The notes under the pieces were generated by a model. That model made no database searches. It saw only the letters and a program-made list of their open reading frames with translations, and was not told where the DNA came from. DNA of 64,000 nt from Chara braunii (Eukaryota; Streptophyta; Charophyceae; Charales; Characeae): contig BFEA01000341.1 of NCBI GenBank assembly GCA_003427395.1, forward strand, positions 1,125,447 to 1,189,446. The letters are read 5' to 3'. The position numbers and the translations under genes were made by a program. Of the stretch, positions 1 through 8,214 are shown in pieces (within the stretch, counting starts at the first letter, position 1; each line of letters begins with the position of its first letter).

Positions 1-55
1 AATGGCTCGTGTCCAACAGCAACTGTGGAGGGTAAAGGCAGGTGGGATTGCTTCT

Positions 56-312
56 AACTGCATGTATCATTCCCCTATCGGTAGTCCACTACAGTACTGG
101 ACTACATGCGGAATGTTTTTGGAGGGGCCAGGCGCCTGATGACTGAGGGCCTCGCCACACACCTCCCAGAATATGTAGAATGGAACATGTATCTTCCGCA
201 AAAACATAGAAAGATACAGCTGCCATAGTTTTTTTTTTTTTTGTTTTTAACATTCCGGGAGAAGTGGTTGCGGCGAGGCCCTCAGTCGATGGAACTCCTA
301 TGAAACAGCCCT
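56..312 (-). repeat. Nested-palindrome repeat, copy 1
   Basis: Outer imperfect inverted arms (about 139-180 and 255-290, both starting with a form of TCGACTGAGGGCCTCGCC when read inward) enclose an inner hairpin, GTATCTTTC/GGAAGATAC on the minus strand, 9 pairs including one G-T. The flanks (56-138 and 291-312) reappear inverted around the copy at 1849-2100, so the mobile unit is larger than the arms. No coding capacity. MITE-like. The same inner core recurs throughout the window. Confidence 0.7.
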
Positions 313-853
313 CCTGACGATCGTAGCTTGGCAAATAGTCCTCGTCGGGTCAGCTCTGTCGGGGCAGCAAAGTGGGGACTGTTTATACTTATATATTATA
401 TATATTTTATATGTATGTATGTGTAATCCCCACGGGGCTGCCCTGACGAGGACTAAATATTCGCGGTGTGACAATATAGTATATCGTCAAAAAGCTGCCC
501 GGTATATACTCCTTTGACCAGTTACGTTCGATGCATACTGCCGCTATTTGGACATCTTTTTGGTGAACGGAAATGGGCAGGCCCTGCCGGGTACCGGCCA
601 TAAATAAAGAGCGTATTGGTTTCTTTTTCTTATCAATTTAGGTGAGAGCGCCTACATGTAGGTTAGAGAAACGGCGAACCGATTTAGAATTTCGTAGAAA
701 AGCTTCTTGGATGCACCGGCAGATTGGAATCGGCCGTGTAGTCGAAACGTACGTTTCAGATTTTTGTAGGAGCTTCTTGGAACCGTAGATTAGAATCGGA
801 CACCTTGTGAGTCGATATGGACAGTTTTTTTTTTTTTTTTAATTTTATTTTTA
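313..853. other. Non-genic stretch
   Basis: No coding sequence seen. It holds an AT-rich run near 385-420 and two imperfect direct repeats beginning GCTTCTTGG (about 700-745 and 770-805). A poly-T tract at 827-840 is the A-rich tail of the adjacent U6 retroposon read on the other strand. Confidence 0.5.
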
Positions 854-960
854 TTTGGACCATTTCTCGATTTATGCGTGTCATCCTTGCGCAGGGGCCA
901 TGCTAATCTTCAGTCCCTGTATCGTTCCAATTTTAACGGATGTCCCGAAGGATAAGGACA
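854..960 (-). pseudogene. U6 snRNA retropseudogene
   Basis: On the minus strand this reads as nearly full-length U6 snRNA. It has the 5' CTTCGGGACATCC region, ATTGGAACGATACAG, AGATTAGCATGGCCCC, the GGATGACACGCA segment and the 3' GAGAAATGGTCC end. It carries a small insertion after GATACAG and extra bases near the 5' end. It runs into an A-rich tail (AAATAAAAATAAAATTAAA) instead of a clean poly-T terminator, which fits LINE-mediated retroposition. No upstream U6 promoter elements were recognised, so it is probably not expressed. Confidence 0.85.
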
Positions 961-1345
961 GGTATTATGGAAACTTGGACAGACCCACTGTGCCGTACGA
1001 CAAAGGATCGAACGATTTAGACTGACGAGCGCAGTAATTGGTGGGCCCCACAGAAAATCTTGCGTCACTCACGTGTGTGCGCGTAGGTCGACAGTTTTCG
1101 GGAGCAGCAGGCCCAAGATTCAGACGCATGTGACTAACATGCAAAAATCACTTCTGAATCACTTGTTTTATCTTTTTGTCGGCCCCGATGGTCTGTGCCA
1201 GAATCTCAAGTCGGTTGATTTGATTGTTGGACTAAATGTGGTTTTGGCAATACGAATTTGTTAAAAATCAATCTGCCTAACTCTATCAAGCGTCCAAACT
1301 GTTAAATCCTTTTGTCCAAACTGCTCATCATTTCTCTTTCTTTTT
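961..1345. other. Non-genic stretch
   Basis: Short open frames only, no recognisable product. Nothing structured beyond a pyrimidine-rich run at 1330-1349 that borders the SINE tail. Confidence 0.5.
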
Positions 1346-1506
1346 TTTAAAAAGGCGACGGCCTTGAGATATTAACATTGAGTTGACCGGCCCCAAGCAA
1401 TTCATTAGTAGTTGGTTTTACTCGTCACGTTCCATCATCTGGATTCGAACACAGGTCTGTATTTCAACAGTTCATGGGTGTACCCACCGAGCTAGGCTCT
1501 TGGGTA
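1346..1506 (-). mobile_element. tRNA-derived SINE, copy 1
   Basis: Minus strand, head at the high coordinate. It has a tRNA-like A box (CCTAGCTCGGTGGG) followed about 45 nt later by a B box (GTTCGAATCC), then a shared body containing an ATGATGATAT-like segment (here AATGTTAATATC) and a tail near GGCCGTCGCC ending in A. The same body occurs at 47665-47835 (+) and 54625-54780 (-). That internal pol III promoter layout defines a tRNA-derived SINE. The mobilising LINE is not in view. Confidence 0.7.
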
Positions 1507-1700
1507 ACTGCTCATCATTTCTCCCAAACTATATCTGGTATGTCCAAAATGCTCACTCATCATTTCTCCCAACCTAAATCTGGTATGTCCAAAATGCTCA
1601 TCACTTCTCCCAACCTATACCGGCTGTCCAAATCGGTTCTGATCATGTACCAAAATTTGGTTTGATGGTCTGTCCCATTGAATTTTCGTTTGTCCAAATC
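1507..1700 (+). repeat. Short direct repeats (TGTCCAAA.TGCTCATCA)
   Basis: Several imperfect copies of a roughly 40-bp unit containing TCATTTCTCCCAA and TGTCCAAAATGCTCA occur between about 1510 and 1660, with related pieces at 1290-1335 and 1625-1700. Non-coding minisatellite-like sequence. Confidence 0.5.
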
Positions 1701-1725
1701 GCTTCACCTCGATCCTAACTTACCT

Positions 1726-1823
1726 GGGGCCAAGCCCCACTTGGGTGATTCTTCATTTCTGGTCGTTGATCTTGAGAATCAACGGTCAGAAATCAAGAAT
1801 TCGGATAAGTGGGACTTGGTCCC
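1726..1823. repeat. 98-bp palindromic MITE-like element
   Basis: Two roughly 45-bp arms are imperfect reverse complements. The left arm starts GGGGCCAAGCCCCACTT and the right arm, reverse complemented, starts GGGACCAAGTCCCACTT. They are separated by only a few bases around CTTGAG. A decayed relative of the right half lies at about 14800-14880. No coding content. Confidence 0.65.
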
Positions 1824-1848
1824 TGGTCAAAGGAGGCCAAGCTAAAAA

Positions 1849-2100
1849 CGTTAGGAGGGCTGTTTCATAGGAGATCCACTGACTGAGGGCCTGCGTATAG
1901 CCACAACCACACTCGGAATGTGAAAAAGACAAAACCTATGGCAGCTGTATTTTTCTATGATTTTGCGCAAGGTACATGCTCCATTTTGCATATTCTGGGA
2001 CTGGTGTGGCGAGGCCCTCTGTCATCAGGCGCCTGACCCCTCCATAAACATTCTGCATGTAGTCCACTACCCGGGGATGATACATGCAGTATATATCGTC
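1849..2100 (+). repeat. Nested-palindrome repeat, copy 2
   Basis: Plus-strand counterpart of the copy at 56-312, with matching outer flanks (AGGAGGGCTGTTTCATAGGA on the left, GGCGCCTGACCCCTCCATAA on the right). Arms ACTGAGGGCCT...ACACTC and GGTGTGGCGAGGCCCTC face each other around a core beginning ATGGCAGCTGTA. Together with copy 1 it makes an inverted pair about 1.5 kb apart. Confidence 0.7.
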
Positions 2101-2271
2101 AAGCAGAACTGCTCGGTAAACCGTCGGCAGAGAGCGAGACGAAGGCAATTAATGAGCGAGACGAAGGCAATTAATGCTGGCAGGAGTTTCATGTATTTTA
2201 AACTCAATCTTTAAAAGGGACGCTGGACCCGCTTTCTAGCAGGTGATGCTCCCCACCAATAGATGGAGCCT

Positions 2272-2302
<31 letters not shown>

Positions 2303-2305
<3 letters not shown>

Positions 2306-2400
2306 AGGGAGAAGAGGACAACAAACGTCGGCAGAGGGACGACTCGGTGAAACTTCGACGAAACAGTTTGTCACAGCCCCTCGTTTGTTGTCCTTCGTTC
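2303..2400 (+). ncRNA. Degenerate hammerhead copy in an inverted context
   Basis: Contains the 3' half of a hammerhead (GACGAAACAGTTTGTC at about 2357-2372), but the CTGATGA box is replaced by GGACGAC, so it cannot fold as an active ribozyme. A poly-A run precedes it. 2303-2327 is an inverted copy of the CGTTTGTTGTCC-type sequence that follows at 2381 and after other copies, which suggests rearrangement during insertion. Confidence 0.6.
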
Positions 2401-2435
2401 TTCTTCTTCTTTTTTTTATTTTTTTTATTTTTTTA

Positions 2436-2457
2436 ATTTGGACCATTTCTCGATTTA
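2436..2457 (-). pseudogene. U6 snRNA 3'-end fragment
   Basis: About 22 nt matching the U6 3' end (AAATCGAGAAATGGTCC on the minus strand), followed on that strand by an A-rich tail. It is a severely 5'-truncated U6 retroposon lying between two hammerhead-related repeats. Confidence 0.7.
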
Positions 2458-2498
2458 CCGACGGGGTTTAACGGACAGTTCTCTTTGACGATATATAT

Positions 2499-2777
2499 GT
2501 GGGTGAGTGATAGTCTGCCTTGATTATCGTAACAGGTACCTTGAGGGTAGTGGTTGGTGCCCACCTCCTCAGAGGGGTATCAGTTGTCGGGCAGTCGTTG
2601 ATGCTTAACCACGACCGGGGTCAAGGTGGATTATCACTGTCGGGGGTTCAGCCTCCTGATGAGTCGGTGAAACTCCGACGAAACAGTTTGTCACAGCCCC
2701 TCGCTTCTTGTCCTCTTCTCCCTCCCTCTCTGCCTACCGTTTACCGTAGGCAGCTCTGTTCGACGACATATACATGT
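2499..2777 (+). repeat. Hammerhead-bearing direct repeat, left copy (R1)
   Basis: About 280 bp, repeated in the same orientation at 4552-4850. Shared landmarks in order: GTGGGTGAGTGATAGTCTGC, GGTACCTTGAGGG, TATCAGTTGTCGGGCAGTCG, AGGTGGATTATCACT, a hammerhead ribozyme, CAGCCCCTCG, CCTCTTCTCCCT, a TTTACCG box and an ACGAnATATA end. Two direct copies 1.8 kb apart look like terminal repeats of a small element. That layout is known for plant retrozymes and Penelope-type elements, both of which carry hammerheads. I see no convincing primer-binding site after R1, so class assignment is open. Confidence 0.6.
2642..2700 (+). ncRNA. Hammerhead ribozyme, copy A
   Basis: Core CTGATGA at 2656-2662. Stem II GTCGG (2663-2667) pairs perfectly with CCGAC (2675-2679) around loop TGAAACT. 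GAAA is at 2680-2683. A short stem III AC/GT has loop AGTTT, and the cleavage triplet GTC ends at 2692. All catalytic-core positions are present. Stem I is the weak part: GGGG (2642-2646) can pair with CCCC (2697-2700), but the base pairs next to the core are mismatched. The short stem III is typical of retroelement-associated type I hammerheads. Self-cleavage is plausible but untested. Confidence 0.75.
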
Positions 2778-2857
2778 CTTTCTTTTTTTTTCTGTAGTTG
2801 GCCTCGTCGCCCTCTCTGCGTACAGCTGCCCGCCGGCAGTTCGCTGTGATGATAGCC

Positions 2858-2912
2858 TCTACTGATTGATGAGTCGGTGAAACTCCGACGAAACAGTCTT
2901 GTCTCAGGCCCT
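2858..2912 (+). ncRNA. Hammerhead ribozyme, copy B (C3 changed)
   Basis: Box TTGATGA (2866-2872; consensus C at the first position is T), stem II GTCGG/CCGAC (2873-2877/2885-2889), GAAA 2890-2893, short stem III AC/GT with loop AGTCTT, and GTC ending at 2903. Stem I closes well here: CTGA (2862-2865) with TCAG (2904-2907). The C3-to-U change would break the C3-G8 pair of the catalytic core, so activity is doubtful although all helices are kept. Confidence 0.65.
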
Positions 2913-3097
2913 CGTTTGTTTTCTGTCCTCCCTCGAAGACTATGGTTCACCTGGGAGTTTTCTGTGTCGATATCTATATGCATATGTAGGCTAGAGGTTT
3001 TGAACAGGGGGAGTTGTAAGGAAGAAGATAAAAAATGATTTGATTTTTTCTTGTATTTTTTTTTTGGGAATTTTCTTTTTGGGAATTTTCTTGTATT

Positions 3098-4485
3098 TTT
3101 CGCTTTTGCGCTCTGATATCTTTGGGACGATATATATAAAATGAATTGATAACTTCTTTGTTCCCTTTGTTTTTGTCGCTTTTGCGCTCTGAGAACTCTG
3201 TGACGATACCTCGTTTGTTGTCCTCTTCTCTCTCTCTGCCTACGGTTTACCGGACAGTTCTGTTTGTGACGATATATGCGTCTCCTTTGCTGCTTTACTC
3301 TTCCCCATGGTTGGGGTATTTCGTTTTGCGGACCTACTGTATGGTTCCGTTTTTTTACTATGTATATGGCAGATTTTGTTCTGGTTATCCCGGATGGTTT
3401 TGTCCTGTTGTTCGGTCTATTGGCGTGGCAGCGTAGCGGTGCTTTAATTTGGGACTAATCATCCGGGTTCTGGATATGGTAGATTTTTTTGGTTGTCACA
3501 CTGTGGATCGGAGTTTTTTTGGTAACCTTGTCTGCATCCCGGTTGGCTCTGTCCCGTTGTTTGGTCTATATTGGGAGAATGGTAGCGGTGCTTCATGTGG
3601 GATCGGTCATCCGGGTTCTTCTTTTTTTATCGTCTTGGGGTATCCTGGTTGGCTGTTTCCCGTTGTTCGGCCTACACGGGTGGCGGTGTTTTTACGAGGG
3701 AATCGTCATCTGGGATTGTTTTCTTTTTTTTGCAGATAAGGTGTTTTTTGCTTCAGATTCTTTTTGCTATGGATATGGTAGAATTTGTTCTCTGGTATTC
3801 ATTTATGTTGAAAATGGCCTGGCTCATCGTTCAACCATCTCATAGTTCCCGTGTCTTGAATCCTGGCTGGTTTGTCCCGTCGTTTGGCCTGTGCTGTCGG
3901 GGGCGGTGTCTGCATGTGGGACTTGTCATCTAGGATTCGTTTGCCCCCTGTTCTGTAATGTTTGGGTGTTTTTTCTCTTTTCTTTGCCTCTTCGCCTTTT
4001 GGCTGTGTGCAAGTGGGTCGATATGACACACGGGTGTGGGGGCAGCAGCCGCTCAACCTACATCCACGTGGGCGGCCTTGTACGCAAGAGGTTTTGAACA
4101 GGGGGGAGTCTTGTAAGGAAGGAGATAAAAAATGAATTTATTTCTTCTTTTTTTTCGCATTTGCGCTCTGATAAATTTGTGACGATATATAGATATATGA
4201 AAAAATGTACGTATCCACGTGGCCGGCCTTGTACGTAAGAGGTGATGAACAGGCGGAGCTTTCCTTCCTTTCCTGTTTTGTTTTTTGCGCCTTTGCGCTC
4301 CGATACACGGTGTGACGATATATATATGTTTGACGTTATATATTGAACAGGGGGAGTTGTAAGTAAGAAGATAAGAAATGATTTGATATTTTTCTTGTTT
4401 CGTTTTGTTTTTTTTTGCTTTTGCGCTCTGATATCTTCGTGACGATATCTCTGAGGATCCTACACAGACATATGTTGGTTTCCTG
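3098..4485 (+). repeat. Interior repeats between the hammerhead direct repeats
   Basis: Two interleaved families. First, five units with TTTGCGCTCTGATA followed about 10 nt later by ACGATATA, at about 3101, 3176, 4155, 4288 and 4415. The same ACGATATATA end closes the hammerhead repeats. Second, between 3370 and 3910, four imperfect units of about 110-150 bp with CCCGTTGTTTGGTCTAT and CATCCGGGTTCT boxes. Short frames across this stretch are tryptophan/phenylalanine-rich, lack homology I can recognise and look non-coding. Confidence 0.6.
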
Positions 4486-4551
4486 CGGATTGCCCTCTAA
4501 TTTGCTTGTGATGGGGTGTGAACCGACAGTCTGTAGAGTTGTCCATCTGGT

Positions 4552-4850
4552 GTGGGTGAGTGATAGTCTGCTTCGACTTTTGCCACAGGTACCTTGAGGG
4601 CAGTGGTTTGTGCCCACCTCAGGGTATCAGTTGTCGGGCAGTCGTTGATGCTTAACCACAGCCGGGGTGAAGGTGGATTATCACTTACAGTGTAATCAGT
4701 TAGGGGATTCTGCAGACTGTTGAGGGTTCAGCCTCCTGATGAGTCGGTGAAAGTCCGACGAAACAGTTTGCCACAGCCCCTCGTTTGTTGTCCTCTTCTC
4801 CCTCTTTGCCTACGGTTTACCGGGCATCTCTGTTTGACGATATATATGTA
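4552..4850 (+). repeat. Hammerhead-bearing direct repeat, right copy (R2)
   Basis: About 300 bp, same order of landmarks as 2499-2777, with one extra segment of about 25 bp before the hammerhead (TGTAATCAGTTAGGGG region). It ends ACGATATATATG at about 4850. R1 and R2 differ by scattered substitutions, so the insertion is not recent if they arose as terminal repeats. Confidence 0.6.
4723..4783 (+). ncRNA. Hammerhead ribozyme, copy C (cleavage triplet changed)
   Basis: CTGATGA 4736-4742, stem II GTCGG/CCGAC (4743-4747/4755-4759), GAAA 4760-4763, then AC-AGTTT-GCC where copy A has AC-AGTTT-GTC. The lost U removes the A-U pair closing stem III and the NUH cleavage triplet. GAGGG upstream can still pair with CCCTC downstream as outer stem I. 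Probably inactive. Confidence 0.65.
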
Positions 4851-5004
4851 GTGGTGTGTTTGGATGCGACTTAGGTATGTCGTAAGACTCCTTGTGTAAC
4901 AATTCCCTAAAGATTATTTTATCGTTGTCAGAAAATAAAATAAAAAATTATGTGCTTCCCAAATGTGACCAGGATTCGACAGGGAGTTTTCTTTGCTTCT
5001 TTTT

Positions 5005-5125
5005 CTTCTAAGGAACAGTAACGCACCTCTCCTCAAATGCACAAAAGACAGAAGAGATGGCGGTGTATCATTCCATGTTCTACTGGAAGGTTCATTATCA
5101 TTTAGCACAGTTCGTAAGTGGTGGG
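5005..5125 (+). repeat. Nested-palindrome core, degenerate copy
   Basis: Contains ATGGCGGTGTATCATTCCAT and TACTGGAAGGTTCATTATCA, a decayed version of the hairpin core, between weak flanking arms (CTCCTCAAATGCACAAAAG and TTAGCACAGTTCGTAAG). Confidence 0.55.
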
Positions 5126-5186
5126 TCGAGACACGCTATCTCGTTGTGGACTGGGATGAAGGTCATCGAAGTAGTTGCCTGATGGG

Positions 5187-5600
5187 TGGGTGATTAGAGT
5201 GGCTGAGCTTTATGGTCTAACAAGATTGACGGAGGGCATACTCACACTTGGGACCTTATCGACTAAGTTGTGGACGGGATTGAGGCCAGATACACCAAGG
5301 CCGGTCCTGATGGCAGTCAGATACATCCAGAGGGTGAGTGGGTGAGCTTTATGGATAAGATTGATCGAGGGCATACTCACGACTAGGATCTTTTCGACTA
5401 GGCTCTGGACGTGATTGCAGCGAGATGCATCCAGGGCCGGAATGATAGGCAGATACATCCAGAAAGGGTGATTAGAGTGGGTGAGCTTTATGGGTAATAT
5501 TAATTGAGGGCATACTCACGACTAGGACCTTTCCGATGAAAATCTGGACGTGAATGCGGCCAGATACACCCAGGGCCGGTCGTAAAAAAGGCTAGTGGAT
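5187..5600 (+). repeat. 139-bp minisatellite, three units
   Basis: TGAGCTTTATGG recurs at 5204, 5343 and 5482, a period of 139 bp. Each unit carries GAGGGCATACTCAC, CTGGACGTGAT-like and CAGATACATCCAG segments. Units differ at 10-20 percent of positions by eye. Non-coding. Confidence 0.75.
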
Positions 5601-5915
5601 GAAGTTGATGCTCGACCCCAAAAAAGAAACAATAAATGGTTGATGCTACCGTCGTCCCTGGGGAATAGAACGTACGGTCGTCATTATGCCTGTATTGAAG
5701 GCAATCTTCAGTCTAGATACAGCAATAATGCGGTAGAGGCTGCCTGCTTCGCTGTCCATTCCATACGTACGTATTGAGGATAGACCGCAGGGGAACAACC
5801 GCCCTTTTTTTTCTGTTTTGTTTTTTCGAAACACGGTGCACTTTATTACCAAATACTTGAGTTTTCGATCGCATATATATAGGTTTCATTTTTCTGGTGG
5901 ATATCAATCCTTGTT

Positions 5916-6300
5916 GTTCTTCTTCTTCTTCTTCTTCTTCTTCTTCTTCTTCTGGTCGATGGAGTTTTTGGTGGATATCAATCCCTTGTAAGGCGGATCC
6001 GAGGAGAAGGCCTTCTTCTTCTTCTTCTTCTTCTTCTTCTTTCTTCTGGTCGATGGAGTTTTTGGTGGATATCAATCCCCCGTAAGGCGGATCCGAGGAG
6101 AAGGCCCTGATGAGTGCCAGGTGCGCTTCCTGGCTGAAACGTGCGTTGGGCAATGAGCGCGTTTCTTCTGAGCTCAGTGCGTGCGGTTGAGCATGGAAAT
6201 TTCTGTTGAAGCATGCACGAAGGACAGTCTATGGCCTCTGTTTATCACTATTCTTCTTCTTCTTCTTCTTCTTCTTCGTTCTGGTCGACGGATATCAATC
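5916..6300 (+). repeat. (TTC)n blocks with a repeated GGTGGATATCAATCC segment
   Basis: Three (TTC)n tracts (about 5916-5953, 6013-6042, 6251-6276). Each is followed by a segment like GGTCGATGGAGTTTTTGG and GGATATCAATCC, and the first two continue into GTAAGGCGGATCCGAGGAG. The second repeat runs directly into the hammerhead at 6103. The poly-Ser/poly-Glu frames here are microsatellite artefacts. Confidence 0.7.
6103..6151 (+). ncRNA. Hammerhead ribozyme, Penelope-like short-stem-III type
   Basis: CTGATGA at 6107-6113. Stem II GCCAGG (6116-6121) pairs perfectly with CCTGGC (6129-6134) across loop TGCGCTT, next to a G-T closing pair with a bulged T. GAAA at 6136-6139. Stem III AC/GT has loop GTGC (6141-6144), and cleavage triplet GTT ends at 6147. 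Stem I is GGCC (6103-6106) against GGGC (6148-6151) with one bulge. GAAACGTGCGTT is very close to the GAAACGCGCGTC form I know from Penelope-like elements. No reverse transcriptase of that type lies nearby. All core residues are intact, so self-cleavage is plausible. Confidence 0.75.
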
Positions 6301-6749
6301 CTCGCCCATCTTTGTCATGGATTCGTGGTGGATACGGTGTTCACATCGCAGAGATAGCCTCCTCGTGGTCGCTGGGTTTCGGGAACACCTGACTACATTT
6401 ATGTCGTCGTTCGGTGAGAGAGCGAGAGAGAGGTAAGACAGGGACGACGAGCGTCGTATATTGACATGGTGGGTTGATGTGGTTAAGAGGCTTACTGGCT
6501 TGCTGAGCGACTTAAAACGATTGTGATGATGTGTAGTTGACTGGAGTTGAAGTGAATGAGCTTTGGCAGTGCGTCAATCTTTGGCTCTAACTCGATCCGA
6601 TTTGGCTGTGCGTTGATTACTGATGACATCTTTGTGGACGAAGCTTTTTGGAGCTATATAGAGAATCTTTTGTATGTGAAAAAAAAAAGTTGAGATCAAC
6701 GGTGGTTCGTATCTTGGAGTTTGAGAAGACGACCGCGAGCAAGCGACAC

Positions 6750-6753
6750 ACAG

Positions 6754-6788
<35 letters not shown>

Positions 6789-6837
6789 GATAGATAGATA
6801 TAAAGATAGATAGATAGAGATAGATAGATAGAGATAG

Positions 6838-6877
<40 letters not shown>

Positions 6878-6956
6878 GATGACAAGCAAGTCTCAAGCAA
6901 GGGGCAGGAGAGGGAAGCCAATCGACAACGCGGGAATCCCGACGTGTGATNTGATG

Positions 6957-6994
<38 letters not shown>

Positions 6995-7070
6995 ACAAGC
7001 AAGTCTCAAGCAAGGGGCAGGAGAGGGAAGCCAATCGACAACGCGGAAATCCCGACGTGTGATGGGATTG
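6750..7070 (+). repeat. (GATA)n/(GA)n microsatellite with a duplicated roughly 75-bp segment
   Basis: (GATA)n at about 6756-6870 runs into (GA)n. The segment from GGATGACAAGCAAGTCTC to CCCGACGTGTGAT occurs twice (about 6878-6950 and 6989-7064), each after a (GA)n tract. The single ambiguous base at 6951 sits at the end of the first copy. Confidence 0.8.
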
Positions 7071-8214
7071 GATGTGTTAAACCACTCTTGGAGTAGATAT
7101 CGACATTCTCGAGAAAGTGGAGCGCCGATTTTGGCATCATCTTGTTTCTTGGTTTTCTTTGTTTTTTTTTTCGTGTTTCTTGAAGCTGGCTGTTGCGTCC
7201 AACTCGACGATGATACCGAATTAGAGCGAAAGGAAGAAGGGAGGAAAAAAAAAAGGGAAGAGAAAAAAAAGAGAAAACGAGGAGCGAAGAAGCGACGAGG
7301 ATTGTCCGGAGAAAGGATCGTCTCGACGTGAGGAATGAATGGCGGGCATTGATTTTCTGCCTTGTCGTGATCGCAGGTGGACCTTTTTCTCGTTCTTCGA
7401 TTGTGATAATAATTACGTAATAGCAGGCAAGTCAGAAACCAACAAAATAAACAAAAGTCAGACTGGTCAAAAACCCGAAAACAAACAAAAGATAGACAGG
7501 TAAAAGCCTCGACAAAAAGCATTCAAGTCCTTGTCGTTGTCAAGCAGAAGCATTTTTGTGCGTGTGAATGAGGAATACGGTGAATTTATGTGTGTGTGTG
7601 TGTGGGAGAGAGAGAGAGAGAGAGAAGGGGTGGGAGAGCGGAATCTGAACTTGTGGTGTCATACGGACTGGAGGACCTGTTGGGTGATCGGAAGAAGTAT
7701 CCAGATCTGGTTGCTGGTTGGTCGAATCGGATGGCTCGTAACTTTGTGATCGATCACAAGAGTTGGAAGCCGACGGTTTTATTCCATGTTCGTTTTTTTG
7801 TCGGTTCTGCGAAGCTTTGACCAGTATTTGATGGAAGCGCCAGAAGCTTGATTTGATATTTGCTAGGTTATTTACAGTATGTATTATTTATACGTGTTCC
7901 ATCCTTCTTGTTTCGTTGTGTGTGTAGTGATTGATAGAGAGCAATCTGGATCCGGGCACTCATCGAGAGAGAGAGAGGGGGGACGGGGGGGGCGGGGGGG
8001 GAGGAAGCTGGGCTTCGCTTGGAAAGCGTGCCCGATGCTGTCGGGCATGATCGCCGGCGAAGCGAAGGATGGCGGGAAAGGCGAAGTGATCGTGATGGAT
8101 AGGGCGTTGATTTGGCGGGAAGGGAAGAAGAGTAATTCTGGCAGGGCGGGAAAAGAGTAGTAGTAGTTGGAGGAGGAGTTGGAGGAGGAGGAGGAGGTTT
8201 TTAAAGAGGCGAGC
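7071..8214. other. Upstream region of the NZF/SIM gene
   Basis: No other gene seen. (GA)n tracts at about 7605-7624 and 7968-7978, and a G-rich run at 7977-8000. A TATTTATA-like box at about 7884 could be a core promoter element for the gene starting at 8215, but nothing else supports it. Confidence 0.35.

Noticed and set aside
131-180. CTGATGA at 136 as a further hammerhead
   Set aside because: No complementary stem II and no GAAA at suitable distance. The match is part of the palindromic repeat arm.
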